Below are positions 47,249 through 57,800 of a stretch of 64,000 nt of DNA, one piece after another. Below the pieces are notes generated by a model. The model saw only the letters and a program-made list of their open reading frames with translations, searched no databases and had not been told where the DNA came from. The translations under genes were made by a program, and so were the position numbers. Origin of the DNA: Mesorhizobium sp. WSM4313 (GTDB lineage Bacteria > Pseudomonadota > Alphaproteobacteria > Rhizobiales > Rhizobiaceae); contig NZ_NSFT01000004.1 in the NCBI RefSeq assembly GCF_002294725.1, positions 1 to 64,000 on the forward strand, written 5' to 3'. How positions within the stretch are numbered: position 1 is the stretch's first letter; every line of letters begins with the position of its first letter.

Positions 47249-48646
47249 CTAACGCGCCGCCCGCGAGTGGCGGTCCACGTAATCTTCCACCATTTTCAAG
47301 TCGGATGGAAGTATCGTGTATTTTTCGTCGGCTGTCATCAAGCCGCCTAGCCATGCGGGCAGGGCAGGGGTGATGCCGCTCGCGGCCTCGACCGCCGCCG
47401 GGAATTTCGCCGGATGCGCGGTGCCGAGCACCACCATGGGCACCGCGCCGGAGTCCTGGCTGGCGGCGACACGGACGGCTGCGGCCGTATGCGGATCGAG
47501 CAGGTAGTTGCTCGCCTCGAGCGTCGCACGGATGGTGGCGGCGACCTCGTCGACGCTGGCGCGGCCGGCATCGAACTCGGCGCGGATGCGCTTGAGCTCG
47601 CCCTCCTCGATGGTGAAGGCGCCCGACTGCTTCAGGCCGTTCATATAGCGCCGCACGGTCTCGGCATTGCGGCCTGCGGCCTCGAACAGCAGCCGCTCGA
47701 AATTCGACGACACCTGAATGTCCATCGACGGCGAGGTCGTGGCGAACACGCCCTTGGTGCGGTATTCGCCGCTCGCCAGTGTGCGTGCCAGGATGTCGTT
47801 GTCGTTGGTGGCGATAATCAGCCGCTCGATCGGCAGGCCCATGCGCTTGGCGGCGTGGCCGGCGAAAATATCGCCGAAATTGCCCGTCGGCACGGTGAAG
47901 GAGACCGGCCTGTCGGGCGCGCCGAGCGACAGGGCCGACGAGAAATAATAGACGATCTGGGCCATGATGCGGGCCCAGTTGATCGAATTCACACCCGACA
48001 GCGACACCCTGTCGCGAAAGGCGTGGTCGTTGAACATGTCCTTAACCAGGCCCTGGCAGTCGTCGAAATTGCCTTCGACCGACAGCGCATGGACGTTTGC
48101 CGCGCTCGACGTCGTCATCTGGCGCTGCTGCACCGGCGATACCTTGCCGTGCGGGAACAGGATGAAGATGTCGGTGCGGTCGCGGCCGGCGAACGCATCG
48201 ATCGCGGCACCCCCGGTGTCGCCCGAGGTCGCGCCGACGATGGTGGCGCGTTTGCCCCGTTCCGAAAGCACATGATCCATCAGCCGCGCCAGCAACTGCA
48301 TCGCCACGTCCTTGAAGGCCAGCGTCGGGCCGTGGAACAGCTCGAGGATGAAGGTGTTTTTCCCGGTCTGCACCAGCGGGCAGACGGCCTCGTGCCGGAA
48401 AGTCGCATAGGCCTCGCGCACCAGCCGCTCGAAGACGGGCGCCGCGATCTCGCCGCCGAGGAACGGCGTCAGCACGCGGATGGCAAGGTCCGGATAGGCA
48501 AGGCCGCGCATGGCGCGGATGTCGGCGGCCGAAAACTGTGGCCACTCGCGCGGCACGTAGAGCCCGCCGTCGCGCGCCAGGCCGGCCAGCACAGCGTCGG
48601 AAAATCCAAGCGCGGGCGCATCCCCGCGGGTACTCACATATTGCAT
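47249..48646 (-). CDS. thrC: Threonine synthase
   Basis: A 465-residue PLP enzyme converting O-phosphohomoserine to threonine. The PLP lysine region is HGPTLAFKDVAMQLLARL, the phosphate loop ATSGDTGGAAI, and VPTGNFGDIFAGHAAKRMG is also typical of the long proteobacterial type. The ATG at 48646 (MQYVSTRG) is the canonical start; 12 more codons are open upstream. It is 14 bases upstream of the M16 peptidase gene, a linkage common in rhizobia. Confidence 0.95.
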   Translation of the reverse strand: MQYVSTRGDAPALGFSDAVLAGLARDGGLYVPREWPQFSAADIRAMRGLAYPDLAIRVLTPFLGGEIAAPVFERLVREAYATFRHEAVCPLVQTGKNTFILELFHGPTLAFKDVAMQLLARLMDHVLSERGKRATIVGATSGDTGGAAIDAFAGRDRTDIFILFPHGKVSPVQQRQMTTSSAANVHALSVEGNFDDCQGLVKDMFNDHAFRDRVSLSGVNSINWARIMAQIVYYFSSALSLGAPDRPVSFTVPTGNFGDIFAGHAAKRMGLPIERLIIATNDNDILARTLASGEYRTKGVFATTSPSMDIQVSSNFERLLFEAAGRNAETVRRYMNGLKQSGAFTIEEGELKRIRAEFDAGRASVDEVAATIRATLEASNYLLDPHTAAAVRVAASQDSGAVPMVVLGTAHPAKFPAAVEAASGITPALPAWLGGLMTADEKYTILPSDLKMVEDYVDRHSRAAR

Positions 48647-48774
48647 CGTCAAAGGCCTATTGCTGCCGGTCGCGTCATCCACGGCAATTGGTTAATTTTC
48701 CGAGCCCGCTCAGTCGCATTTTTGCCGCGCGGTTGCTATACGTCACCGGCTTTGTGAGAGGGAAGTGCAGTTTC

Positions 48775-49518
48775 ATGGCTTTTTATTCGGTCAACCGTCG
48801 TTTTGTCGCGGGTCTGGCGCTCACCGGCTTTATGCTTGCCGCCGCCGGCTGCCAATCGAGCGACAATGGTATTCTTAACTTTGGTCTGACCAAGAAGGAT
48901 CCTGTCGCGCCGCCGCCGCCGCAGGATCCCAAGATCCTTGCCAGCCAGCTGCGAGCCTATTGTCCGAAGGTGACGCTGCGCGACGGCACTGCCTATTTCA
49001 ACACCTATGCCAAGGGCACGACGGCGAAGCCCAAGAAAAAGAAGGTTGACGCCGCGGCCGACGCTGAGGCCGAGGCAGCCGCCGCGGCCGCACAGACCGG
49101 ACCCAACGGCCAGCCGATCGATCCCGCTCACGATCCGTCGAAGATTATCTACCAGGCGTCGATCACCGACGTGACGCGCGATTGCACCCATGCCAACGGC
49201 CAGATGTCGATGAAGATAGCCGTCGCCGGCAAGATCGTGCCGGGGCCGATGTTCGCGCCCGGCACCGTCACCATGCCGATCCGCATCGCAGTTCAGCATG
49301 GCGACGAGGTGCTTTATTCGCAGCTGCATCCGTATCAGGTGCAGGTTACCGACCCATCGGCCGCTACCCAATTCGTCTTCGTCGACAGCAATGTCGTGGT
49401 GCCGGAGCCGACCGCGCGCGACTACCAGGCCTATGCCGGCTATGACGAGAACACGCCGGTCGCCTCGGCGGACAAGGCGAAAGGCAAGAGGAAGAAGCGC
49501 GCTCCGGCGACCAACTGA
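48775..49518 (+). CDS. Hypothetical lipoprotein
   Basis: A 247-residue predicted lipoprotein with a signal ending in AAAGC (lipid Cys at about residue 26). A Pro-rich segment and KAYCPKVTLRDGTAYF-like text (seen as LRAYCPKVTLRDGTAYFNTY) follow, then a Lys/Ala-rich linker and a beta-rich domain with YQASITDVTRDC and a Lys/Arg-rich end. It resembles alphaproteobacterial envelope proteins of unknown function. It is divergent from thrC. The ribosome binding site (GGGAAG) is somewhat distant. Confidence 0.75.
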   Translation: MAFYSVNRRFVAGLALTGFMLAAAGCQSSDNGILNFGLTKKDPVAPPPPQDPKILASQLRAYCPKVTLRDGTAYFNTYAKGTTAKPKKKKVDAAADAEAEAAAAAAQTGPNGQPIDPAHDPSKIIYQASITDVTRDCTHANGQMSMKIAVAGKIVPGPMFAPGTVTMPIRIAVQHGDEVLYSQLHPYQVQVTDPSAATQFVFVDSNVVVPEPTARDYQAYAGYDENTPVASADKAKGKRKKRAPATN

Positions 49519-49543
49519 GCAAGGGCCAGGATTCGAACGATCC

Positions 49544-50233
49544 TCAAGCGTCTTCCGACCACTCCGACAGCGCCGCGATCGTGCTGTTGAGCTCCGCCCA
49601 GCGCCGGATGACCGTTTCGGCGCCGGCCTCGGTCAGCGCATCGGCATGGCCCGGATAGCTGTGCCCGGCGCCGGTGAAGCCGATGACACGCATTCCGGCG
49701 GCCCTGGCGCCGGCGATGCCGTGCACGGAATCCTCGATCACGAAAGTGTTCTTCGGGTTGGCGCCGAGCTTTTCGGCGGCATAGAGAAACACGTCCGGCG
49801 CCGGCTTGGTCTTCTTGCCGCGAATATCGAGACCCGAAAAGATGCGGCCGGCGAAGAACGGCAGCAGCCGCACCTTCTCCAGCATGAATTCGACCCGCTC
49901 GGTGCGTGAATTGGAGCAGACCGCGCGTGGCGCGGTGACGGCAGCCACCGCCTCGCGAGCGCCGTCGATGATGCGCACGTCTGCGCGCAGCTTGCGGTCG
50001 ACGAGTTCCTCCTCGCGGTCGATCAGCGAGGCCTGGAATGGGATCCGCGACTTCTCCTCGACCCGCAGCATGATGTCCTTGAAGGTCAGGCCGGCATAGG
50101 TCTCGGCAAGCTCCTCGGCCGAAATCTCGAATCCGGCCGATGTCAGAAGCTCGGCATCGACGCGCGCGGCGATGATTTCGGAATCGACGAGCACGCCGTC
50201 GCAATCGAAGATGACAAGGTCTGGCTGGGGCAT
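49544..50233 (-). CDS. HAD family hydrolase (beta-phosphoglucomutase/GPH-like)
   Basis: A 229-residue phosphatase with the HAD motifs FDCDGVLVDSE (nucleophile and acid Asp), CSNSRTERV (motif II), KPAPDVFLYAAEKLG (motif III Lys) and VIEDSVHGIAGARAAGM (motif IV). It probably dephosphorylates a sugar phosphate or phosphoglycolate-like compound; the substrate is not identifiable. The ATG at 50233 starts the domain directly. The frame is open to 50323 without similarity. Confidence 0.88.
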   Translation of the reverse strand: MPQPDLVIFDCDGVLVDSEIIAARVDAELLTSAGFEISAEELAETYAGLTFKDIMLRVEEKSRIPFQASLIDREEELVDRKLRADVRIIDGAREAVAAVTAPRAVCSNSRTERVEFMLEKVRLLPFFAGRIFSGLDIRGKKTKPAPDVFLYAAEKLGANPKNTFVIEDSVHGIAGARAAGMRVIGFTGAGHSYPGHADALTEAGAETVIRRWAELNSTIAALSEWSEDA

Positions 50234-50379
50234 GGCAATCCGGAAGTTGAGAAGGGGAGCACGGCATGGCTGGCCCAAGCGGTGCGGCATACACCAACGG
50301 GCCGCTCTTCGCAAACCGAGCAAGCGTCTGCAGCCTTCACCGAATGTTTACGCTGATCGGTAACCATAACGGTCAGTAA

Positions 50380-51540
<1,161 letters not shown>

Positions 51541-51591
51541 TTCGCCTGAAGCTGAACCAAAACATCAACGGATCGCCGCAAGCGATTCAGA

Positions 51592-52203
51592 TCAGGCAGC
51601 AATCCCCAGCCGCTCAAGGTCTGCTTTAAGCGTCTCGGCGTCGGTGAACAGCACCGCCTGCCAGCCGGCGGCCTTGGCGCCGTCGACATTCTTCTGGCTG
51701 TCGTCGATGAATAGCGAAGCCGCCGGATCGAGCCCGAACGAAGCGACGTGATGGTCGTAGATGGCGCGGTCCGGCTTGATCAGGCCGATGTCGCCGGAGA
51801 CCGTGATGCCGCGCGGCTTTTCAAGGAACGGAAAACGGGCGCGAGCCTCGCGGAATGTGTCCGACGCCCAGTTGGTGAGCAGGGTCACGTCGCGGCCGTC
51901 ATCGATCAGGCCCTCGAGCAGCGCGACGCTGTCGTCATAGGCATGCGGCACCATATCGTGCCAGTGGCGGCGGAAGTTGCGGATGTTCTCGGCATGGGCG
52001 GGATGCTCGGCGATCAGCAACGACTCGGCTTTTTCCCAGGTCCGGCCACGGTCCTGCTCGATGTTCCAGGCGCTTGTGCAGACATTGTCGAAGAACCACC
52101 GCCGCTCCTCGGCATCGGGGATCAGGCGGCTGAATGGAATGTCCGGATCGTAATGGATAAGCACCTTGCCGATGTCGAAGACGATATGGCGGATTTCGGT
52201 CAT
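51592..52203 (-). CDS. HAD family hydrolase (YihX-like)
   Basis: A 203-residue HAD phosphatase. Motif I is VFDIGKVLIHYD, with Gly in place of the second Asp, as is usual for YihX-type members. TNWASDTFREARARFP gives motif II and IKPDRAIYDHHVASFG plus FIDDSQKNVDGAKAAGW give motifs III and IV. It probably acts on a sugar phosphate. It lies convergent with ccrM, and mutY is ten bases upstream on the same strand, so it is likely cotranscribed with mutY. Confidence 0.88.
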   Translation of the reverse strand: MTEIRHIVFDIGKVLIHYDPDIPFSRLIPDAEERRWFFDNVCTSAWNIEQDRGRTWEKAESLLIAEHPAHAENIRNFRRHWHDMVPHAYDDSVALLEGLIDDGRDVTLLTNWASDTFREARARFPFLEKPRGITVSGDIGLIKPDRAIYDHHVASFGLDPAASLFIDDSQKNVDGAKAAGWQAVLFTDAETLKADLERLGIAA

Positions 52204-52213
52204 TGCGGTCCTT

Positions 52214-53368
52214 TCAATGCGGGTGCTGCTTTTTGGTCGCGCCCGGTATGGCCGTCTCGATTACCTTTTTCATGACGGTGGGCAGCGCTTCCCCCGAAAT
52301 TTCATGGGCCAGCGACCAGAAATGCCCCGCCGGCGCATCGCGCTTGACGTGGGCATGGAAGATTTCGAGCTCGAGAGCGAAATGGGTGAAGACGTGGCCG
52401 ATCTGCCCGGCACGCCGCCAATCGGCGGGAAAAGGCGCGGCATCCGCCGTCGTCGCGCCATCCACCCTGGCGGTCCAGGCGGTGGTCGGCACCTCCGTCA
52501 TGCCGCCGAGCAGGCCCTTGTCGGGCCGCTTGCGCAAGAGGATGGCGCCGTCGTCGCGCTCGGCGACGAAGGCGGCACCCTTGCGCAGCGGCTTGTCGTC
52601 TTTCGGCAGGCGGACCGGAAAGCGTTCCGGATCGCCGCTGAGAATGGCGCTGCAATCCTCGCGCACCGGGCACAGCATGCAGCGCGGCCGCTTCGGCGTG
52701 CAGATCGTCGCGCCGAGATCCATCATCGCCTGGGCGAAATCGCCGGGCCGCGTTTGCGGGACCAGCTTTTCCACCAGGGCGCGGATTTGCGGTTTGGCTT
52801 CGCTAAGCGGCGTCTCGATCGAATAGAGCCGGGCCACGACCCGCTCGACATTGCCGTCAACGACTGCCGCCGGCCGGTCGAAGGCGATCGCCGCGATCGC
52901 CGCCGCTGTGTAGGCACCAATGCCGGGCAATTCGCGCAGGGCCGCCTCGGTGTCGGGAAAGCGGCCGCCTCGCAGCGCCACGAGGTCGGCGCAGGCCTTC
53001 AGGTTGCGCGCTCTTGAGTAATAGCCGAGCCCGGCCCAGGCCTTCATCACGTCCTCGGCGGGCGCCGCCGCCAGCGCCTCGACCGTCGGCCATTTCTCGA
53101 CGAACTTGCGGAAATAGGCTTTTACCGCCTCGACCGTAGTCTGTTGCAGCATCACCTCGGACAACCAGATGCGATAGGGGTCGGGCCTTTCGCCGCGCGC
53201 AAACGCGCCGGACGTCACGCGCCAGGGCAAGTCGCGATGATGCGCATCATACCAGGCAAGCAGGCAGGCCCCGATATCCCGGGATCCAGCTTTGCTGGTA
53301 TCTCCGGATCCCGCGTCGCTGGATGCGGCCTGCTGTGATGCCTTGCGGGTCTGGTTTAGTGGTGCCAT
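52214..53368 (-). CDS. mutY: A/G-specific adenine glycosylase
   Basis: A 384-residue base-excision repair enzyme removing adenine opposite 8-oxoguanine. It has the catalytic region SEVMLQQTTVEAV, the helix-hairpin-helix LPGIGAYTAAAIAAIAFDRPA with Asp in VDGNVERV, the iron-sulfur set CTPKRPRCMLCPVREDC and a C-terminal NUDIX-like domain ending HVFTHFALELEIF. The first 30 residues are not conserved and are encoded by a palindromic stretch near 53275-53335. It is divergent from the dciA-like gene over only 32 bases. Confidence 0.95.
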   Translation of the reverse strand: MAPLNQTRKASQQAASSDAGSGDTSKAGSRDIGACLLAWYDAHHRDLPWRVTSGAFARGERPDPYRIWLSEVMLQQTTVEAVKAYFRKFVEKWPTVEALAAAPAEDVMKAWAGLGYYSRARNLKACADLVALRGGRFPDTEAALRELPGIGAYTAAAIAAIAFDRPAAVVDGNVERVVARLYSIETPLSEAKPQIRALVEKLVPQTRPGDFAQAMMDLGATICTPKRPRCMLCPVREDCSAILSGDPERFPVRLPKDDKPLRKGAAFVAERDDGAILLRKRPDKGLLGGMTEVPTTAWTARVDGATTADAAPFPADWRRAGQIGHVFTHFALELEIFHAHVKRDAPAGHFWSLAHEISGEALPTVMKKVIETAIPGATKKQHPH

Positions 53369-53400
53369 TGATCGGATGAACTGGGGACTGGAGAACGCAC

Positions 53401-53910
53401 ATGGCAGGGAAAAGGCCCTTCGGCAATCCCGTTCCGGTCAGCGATCTCGCGACCGAGATCCTCGATCCGGTGCTGAAGAAGCGCGCCGGCATCTCGATCG
53501 GGCTGGTGCAGTCCTGGGAAGAAATCGCCGGGCCTCGGCTCGCCAGCCATTCGCGGCCGGAGAAGATCCAGTGGCCGCGCCGCCTGCACGAAGACGATCC
53601 GTTCGAGCCGGCGACGTTGATCATCGCCTGCGAGGGCATGGCGGCGCTGCATCTGCAGCACGAGGCCGGCGAGGTGATCAACCGCGTCAACGCCTTCCTG
53701 GGTTTCAACGCGGTCGGCCGCATCAAGATTCTGCAAAAACCGGTGCTTTCGCAAAAGGCGCGCCCAAAGCCGGCGCCGCGGGCTTTGAGCGAGGCCGAAA
53801 AATCGAAGCTTTCGCGCATGGTCGGCAAGATCGAGGACGACGGCCTGCGCGCTTCGCTGGAGCGGCTCGGCGCCACAATTATGGGTGAAAGGAAGCCCAA
53901 AGGATCGTAA
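53401..53910 (+). CDS. DciA-like protein (DUF721)
   Basis: A 169-residue protein with the DUF721 core near its N-terminus: LKKRAGISIGLVQSWEEIAGPRLA, then ATLIIACEGMAALHLQHEAGEVINRVNAFLG. DciA proteins help load the replicative helicase DnaB in bacteria lacking DnaC. Alphaproteobacterial members are shorter in domain content, so function is inferred by family. The C-terminal 60 residues are charged. The close divergent layout with mutY suggests a shared promoter region. Confidence 0.82.
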   Translation: MAGKRPFGNPVPVSDLATEILDPVLKKRAGISIGLVQSWEEIAGPRLASHSRPEKIQWPRRLHEDDPFEPATLIIACEGMAALHLQHEAGEVINRVNAFLGFNAVGRIKILQKPVLSQKARPKPAPRALSEAEKSKLSRMVGKIEDDGLRASLERLGATIMGERKPKGS

Positions 53911-54064
53911 GAAGCGTCATGAATGCGTTACCGATCTCGCGCATTCGTGATGCTTGTGATCAAGTTTCCCGATTGGATTGGGGATCGCGATGCCTTAATT
54001 CGCGCCAACTCTCGCCTTTTCTAGCCCTTGCATTGCAAAATCCAACCGATATCAGGTGATTCGC

Positions 54065-54826
54065 ATGAACCGTGCCCCGTTTGGCAAAAGCCCGTTTGGC
54101 AATAGCTTGTCTCGCAGAAACCTTCTGACCACGCTGGCTGCTGTTCCTGCGGTGGCGCTGCTTGCAGCATGCAGCGACTCCGGCGAGGAGGCCAAGGCCG
54201 CCGATGTGAAGCCGGCCAACCTGTCGACGCCTGCCAAGCCGGCCGCGACGCCGGCGGCGGCCCAGGTGCCCGAGGCGCAAGGCACCGTCGACATGGCGGA
54301 ACTGCTGAAGCCCGGCGCGCTGCCCGACAAGCAGCTCGGCAAGGACGACGCCAAGGTCACAATCGTCGAATACGCATCGATGACCTGCCCGCATTGCGCG
54401 CATTTCAACGACACCACCTTCCCTCAGTTGAAATCGAAATACATCGACACCGGCAAGGTCCGTTACATCCTGCGCGAATTCCCATTCGACCCGAGCGCGG
54501 AGGCCGGCTTCATGCTGGCGCGCTGCTCGAAGGATAATTACTTCGCCATGGTTGACGTGCTGTTCAAGCAGCAGCCGAGCTGGGTTGGCGTCAGCAATAC
54601 CAAGGAAGCGCTGCTGCAGATCTCGAAGCTCGCCGGTTTTACACAGGAGTCCTTTGAGTCCTGCTTGACGGACCAGAAACTTCTGGACGATGTGAGAGCA
54701 GTCCAGAAACGCGGAGCGGACGAGTTCAAGGTCGACTCGACGCCGACCTTCTTCATCAATGGAAAGACCTACAAAGGGGCGATGTCGATTGAGGAAATGT
54801 CGGCCATCATCGACCCTCTGCTCTGA
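54065..54826 (+). CDS. DsbA family thiol oxidoreductase with Tat-like and lipobox signal
   Basis: A 253-residue periplasmic thioredoxin-fold protein. The active site is SMTCPHCAHFNDT (CPHC), with the cis-Pro loop in VDSTPTFFING. The N-terminus reads SRRNLLTTLAAVPAVALLAACS: a twin-arginine followed by a hydrophobic stretch and a lipobox-like LAAC, so it may be exported by Tat and lipidated. An Ala/Pro-rich linker separates signal and domain. It probably forms or isomerises disulfides in exported proteins. The ATG at 54065 has AGGTGA upstream. It precedes smc by 63 bases. Confidence 0.88.
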   Translation: MNRAPFGKSPFGNSLSRRNLLTTLAAVPAVALLAACSDSGEEAKAADVKPANLSTPAKPAATPAAAQVPEAQGTVDMAELLKPGALPDKQLGKDDAKVTIVEYASMTCPHCAHFNDTTFPQLKSKYIDTGKVRYILREFPFDPSAEAGFMLARCSKDNYFAMVDVLFKQQPSWVGVSNTKEALLQISKLAGFTQESFESCLTDQKLLDDVRAVQKRGADEFKVDSTPTFFINGKTYKGAMSIEEMSAIIDPLL

Positions 54827-54889
54827 TATCCAGGCCGCGCCGAAGCGGTCCGGCTTCGGCGCGCACCCCTGTAGTGTCGGGCGGCGCGA

Positions 54890-57800
54890 ATGAAGTTCTC
54901 GCGCCTTCGCCTCCTTGGTTTCAAGTCCTTCGTCGAGCCCGGCGAGTTCGTCATCGAACGCGGGCTGACCGGCATTGTCGGGCCGAACGGCTGCGGCAAG
55001 TCGAACCTCGTCGAAGCGCTGCGCTGGGTGATGGGCGAAAGCTCCTACAAGAACATGCGCGCGTCCGGCATGGACGACGTGATCTTCTCGGGCTCGGGTG
55101 CGCGGCCTGCGCGCAACACCGCCGAAGTCACGCTTTTCCTCGACAACACCGACCGCACGGCACCCGCCGCCTTCAACGATGCCGATGAGCTGCAGGTGTC
55201 GCGCCGCATCGAGCGCGAGGCGGGCTCGCTCTACCGCATCAACGGCAAGGAAGCGCGCGCCAAGGACGTGCAGCTTCTGTTCGCCGACCAATCGACCGGC
55301 GCGCGCTCGCCCTCGATGGTCGGGCAGGGCCGCATCGGCGAGCTGATCCAGGCCAAGCCCCAGGCCCGTCGCGCGCTGCTCGAAGAGGCGGCAGGCATTT
55401 CCGGCCTGCACACGCGCCGTCATGAAGCCGAGCTCAGACTGAAGGGTGCCGAGCAGAATCTCGAGCGGCTGGACGACGTCGTCGGCGAGCTGGAAGGCCA
55501 GATCGAGAGCCTGAAGCGCCAGGCGCGCCAGGCCTCGCGCTTCAAGAACCTGTCGGCCGATATCCGCAAGGCCGAGGCAACGCTCTTGCATCTGCGCTGG
55601 ACGCTGGCCAAGGCGCAGGAAGGCGAGGCGCGTTCAGCGCTTGCCGTCGCCACCACGCTGGTCGGCGACCGCGCCGCCGCCCAGATGGCGGCGGCCAGGG
55701 AGCAGGGCATCGCCGCGCACCGGCTGCCCGATCTGCGCGACGCCGAAGCCGCCGCCGCCGCCGCCTTCCAGCGCCTGTCGATCGCCAAGACCCAGATCGA
55801 GGAAGAGGCCGGCCGCATCCGTGCGCGCCAGACCGAGCTCGAACGCCGGCTGCAGCAGCTCGACGCCGACATCGCCCGCGAGGAGCGGATGGTGCGCGAC
55901 AATGCCGACATCCTCGAGCGCCTGCGCACCGAGGAAGCCGAGCTCAACTCGGAAAATGCAGGTGCTGCCGAGCGCGAGGCGACCACGCGCGCCGCCTTCG
56001 AGCAGGCCGGCGCGACGCTCTCGCAAAGCGAGGCAAAACTTGCCGCGCTGACCGCCGAGCGCGCCGAGGCGGCTGCCTCGCGCCACCAGATCGAGCGTAG
56101 CTTGCGCGAGACCGCCGAGCGCCGCGACCGCTTCGCGCGCCAGCTTGCCGAGGTGGATCGCGAGCTTTCCGATATCGTCGCGCGGATTTCCGGCCTGCCC
56201 GATCCGGCCGAGAAGCGCCTGCTGGTCGAGGACGCGCTGGCTCGGCTGGAAGAGAGCGAGGCCGGCGCCATTGCCGCCGAGCAAGCCGTCGCCGAGGCTC
56301 GCGCCGCCGAAAGCGCGGCTCGCCCGCCGCTGCAGGACGCCAGGGCAGAACTGGCGCGCATCGAGACCGAAGCGCGCACGCTGGCCAAGATCCTCAATGC
56401 CGCCAGCGGCGATCTCTTTCCGTCCGTGCTGGAGCAGATCAATGTCGAGCGCGGCTATGAAACCGCGCTTGGCGCAGCCCTCGGCGAGGATCTCGACGTC
56501 CCGCTCGACCGCAGCGCCCCGGTGCATTGGGGCGAAAGCGCGGTGCAGCCCGGCGATGCGGCGCTGCCTGAAGGCGTGAAGAGCCTTGCCAGCGTCGTGC
56601 GCGCGCCGGCGCAGCTTGCGCGCCGTCTGGCGCAGGTCGGCATCGTCGACGGCGCCGACGGCCGTCGTATTCAGGCGCAGCTTTCGCCCGGCCAGCGGCT
56701 GGTCAGCCGCGACGGCGCGCTCTGGCGCTGGGACGGCTTGACCGCGAGCGCCGATGCCCCGACCGCCGCCGCGCAGCGGCTGGCGCAGAAGAACCGCCTG
56801 GCCGAGCTCGACGCCGAAGCCGTGCAGGCGACGCGCGTCGTGCGCGAGGCCGAGGAAGCGCTGGCTCGCGCCGAGCAGGCGATGCGCCTGGCAAGTGAGG
56901 CCGAGCGCAATGCGCGCCAGGCCGGCCGCGATGCCCAGCATGCGCTGGATGCCGCGCGTAACGCGCTGGCCGAGGCCGAGAAGGCTGGCGGCGAGCTGTT
57001 GAGCCGGCGCGCCGCGCTAGAAGAGGCACGCGCTCGCATCGTTGATAGCCATGAGGAGACGCAGGCCGCCTTCCTCGAAGCCGAGGAGATGCTGAAGGAC
57101 GCGCCCGATCTCGGCGACCTGCAGCTTCAGCTCGAACAGGCTTCCGCCAACGTCTCGCGCGACCGCGCCACGCTTGCCGATGCGCGCGCAGTGCATGAAG
57201 GGCTGCGGCGCGAGGCCGAGGCGCGTATTCGCCGGCTGGATGCCATCGGTGCCGAGCGCAGGAACTGGCTGGAGCGCGCCGAAAATGCCTCGACACAGAT
57301 CGCCGCCCTCGGCGAGCGCAAGGCAGAAGCCGAAGCCGAGCGCGAGCGGCTGGCCGATGCGCCCGACGAGATCGACGCCAAGCGCCGCGCCCTGCTGACG
57401 CAGCTTTCCGAGGCCGAGGCGCTGCGCAAGGCTGCCGGCGACCGCCTGCAGGAGGCGGAAAACAAGCAGGCGGAGCTCGACAAGGCGGCCACCGCTGCCA
57501 TTCAGTCGCTCGCCGAATCGCGTGAAACCCGCGTTCGCGCCGAGGAGCGGCTGACCGCGGCGGATGAACGCCGCGCCGAGGTCGAGGCGCGCATCCAGGA
57601 GGCGCTGAACACGCCGCCACATCTGGTCATCAAGCATACCGGCCTCGAAGGCGACGATCCGATGCCCGACATGGCCGAGATCGAACGCCAGCTCGACCGG
57701 CTGAAGATCGAGCGCGAGCGGCTCGGCGCCGTGAACCTGCGCGCCGAGGAGGAGCAGAAGGAACTGTCCGACAGGCTGGAAACCATCGTTTCCGAGCGCG

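Noticed and set aside
49525..49545. GGATTCGAAC, resembling a tRNA T-arm
   Set aside because: No acceptor, D or anticodon arm can be drawn around it on either strand.
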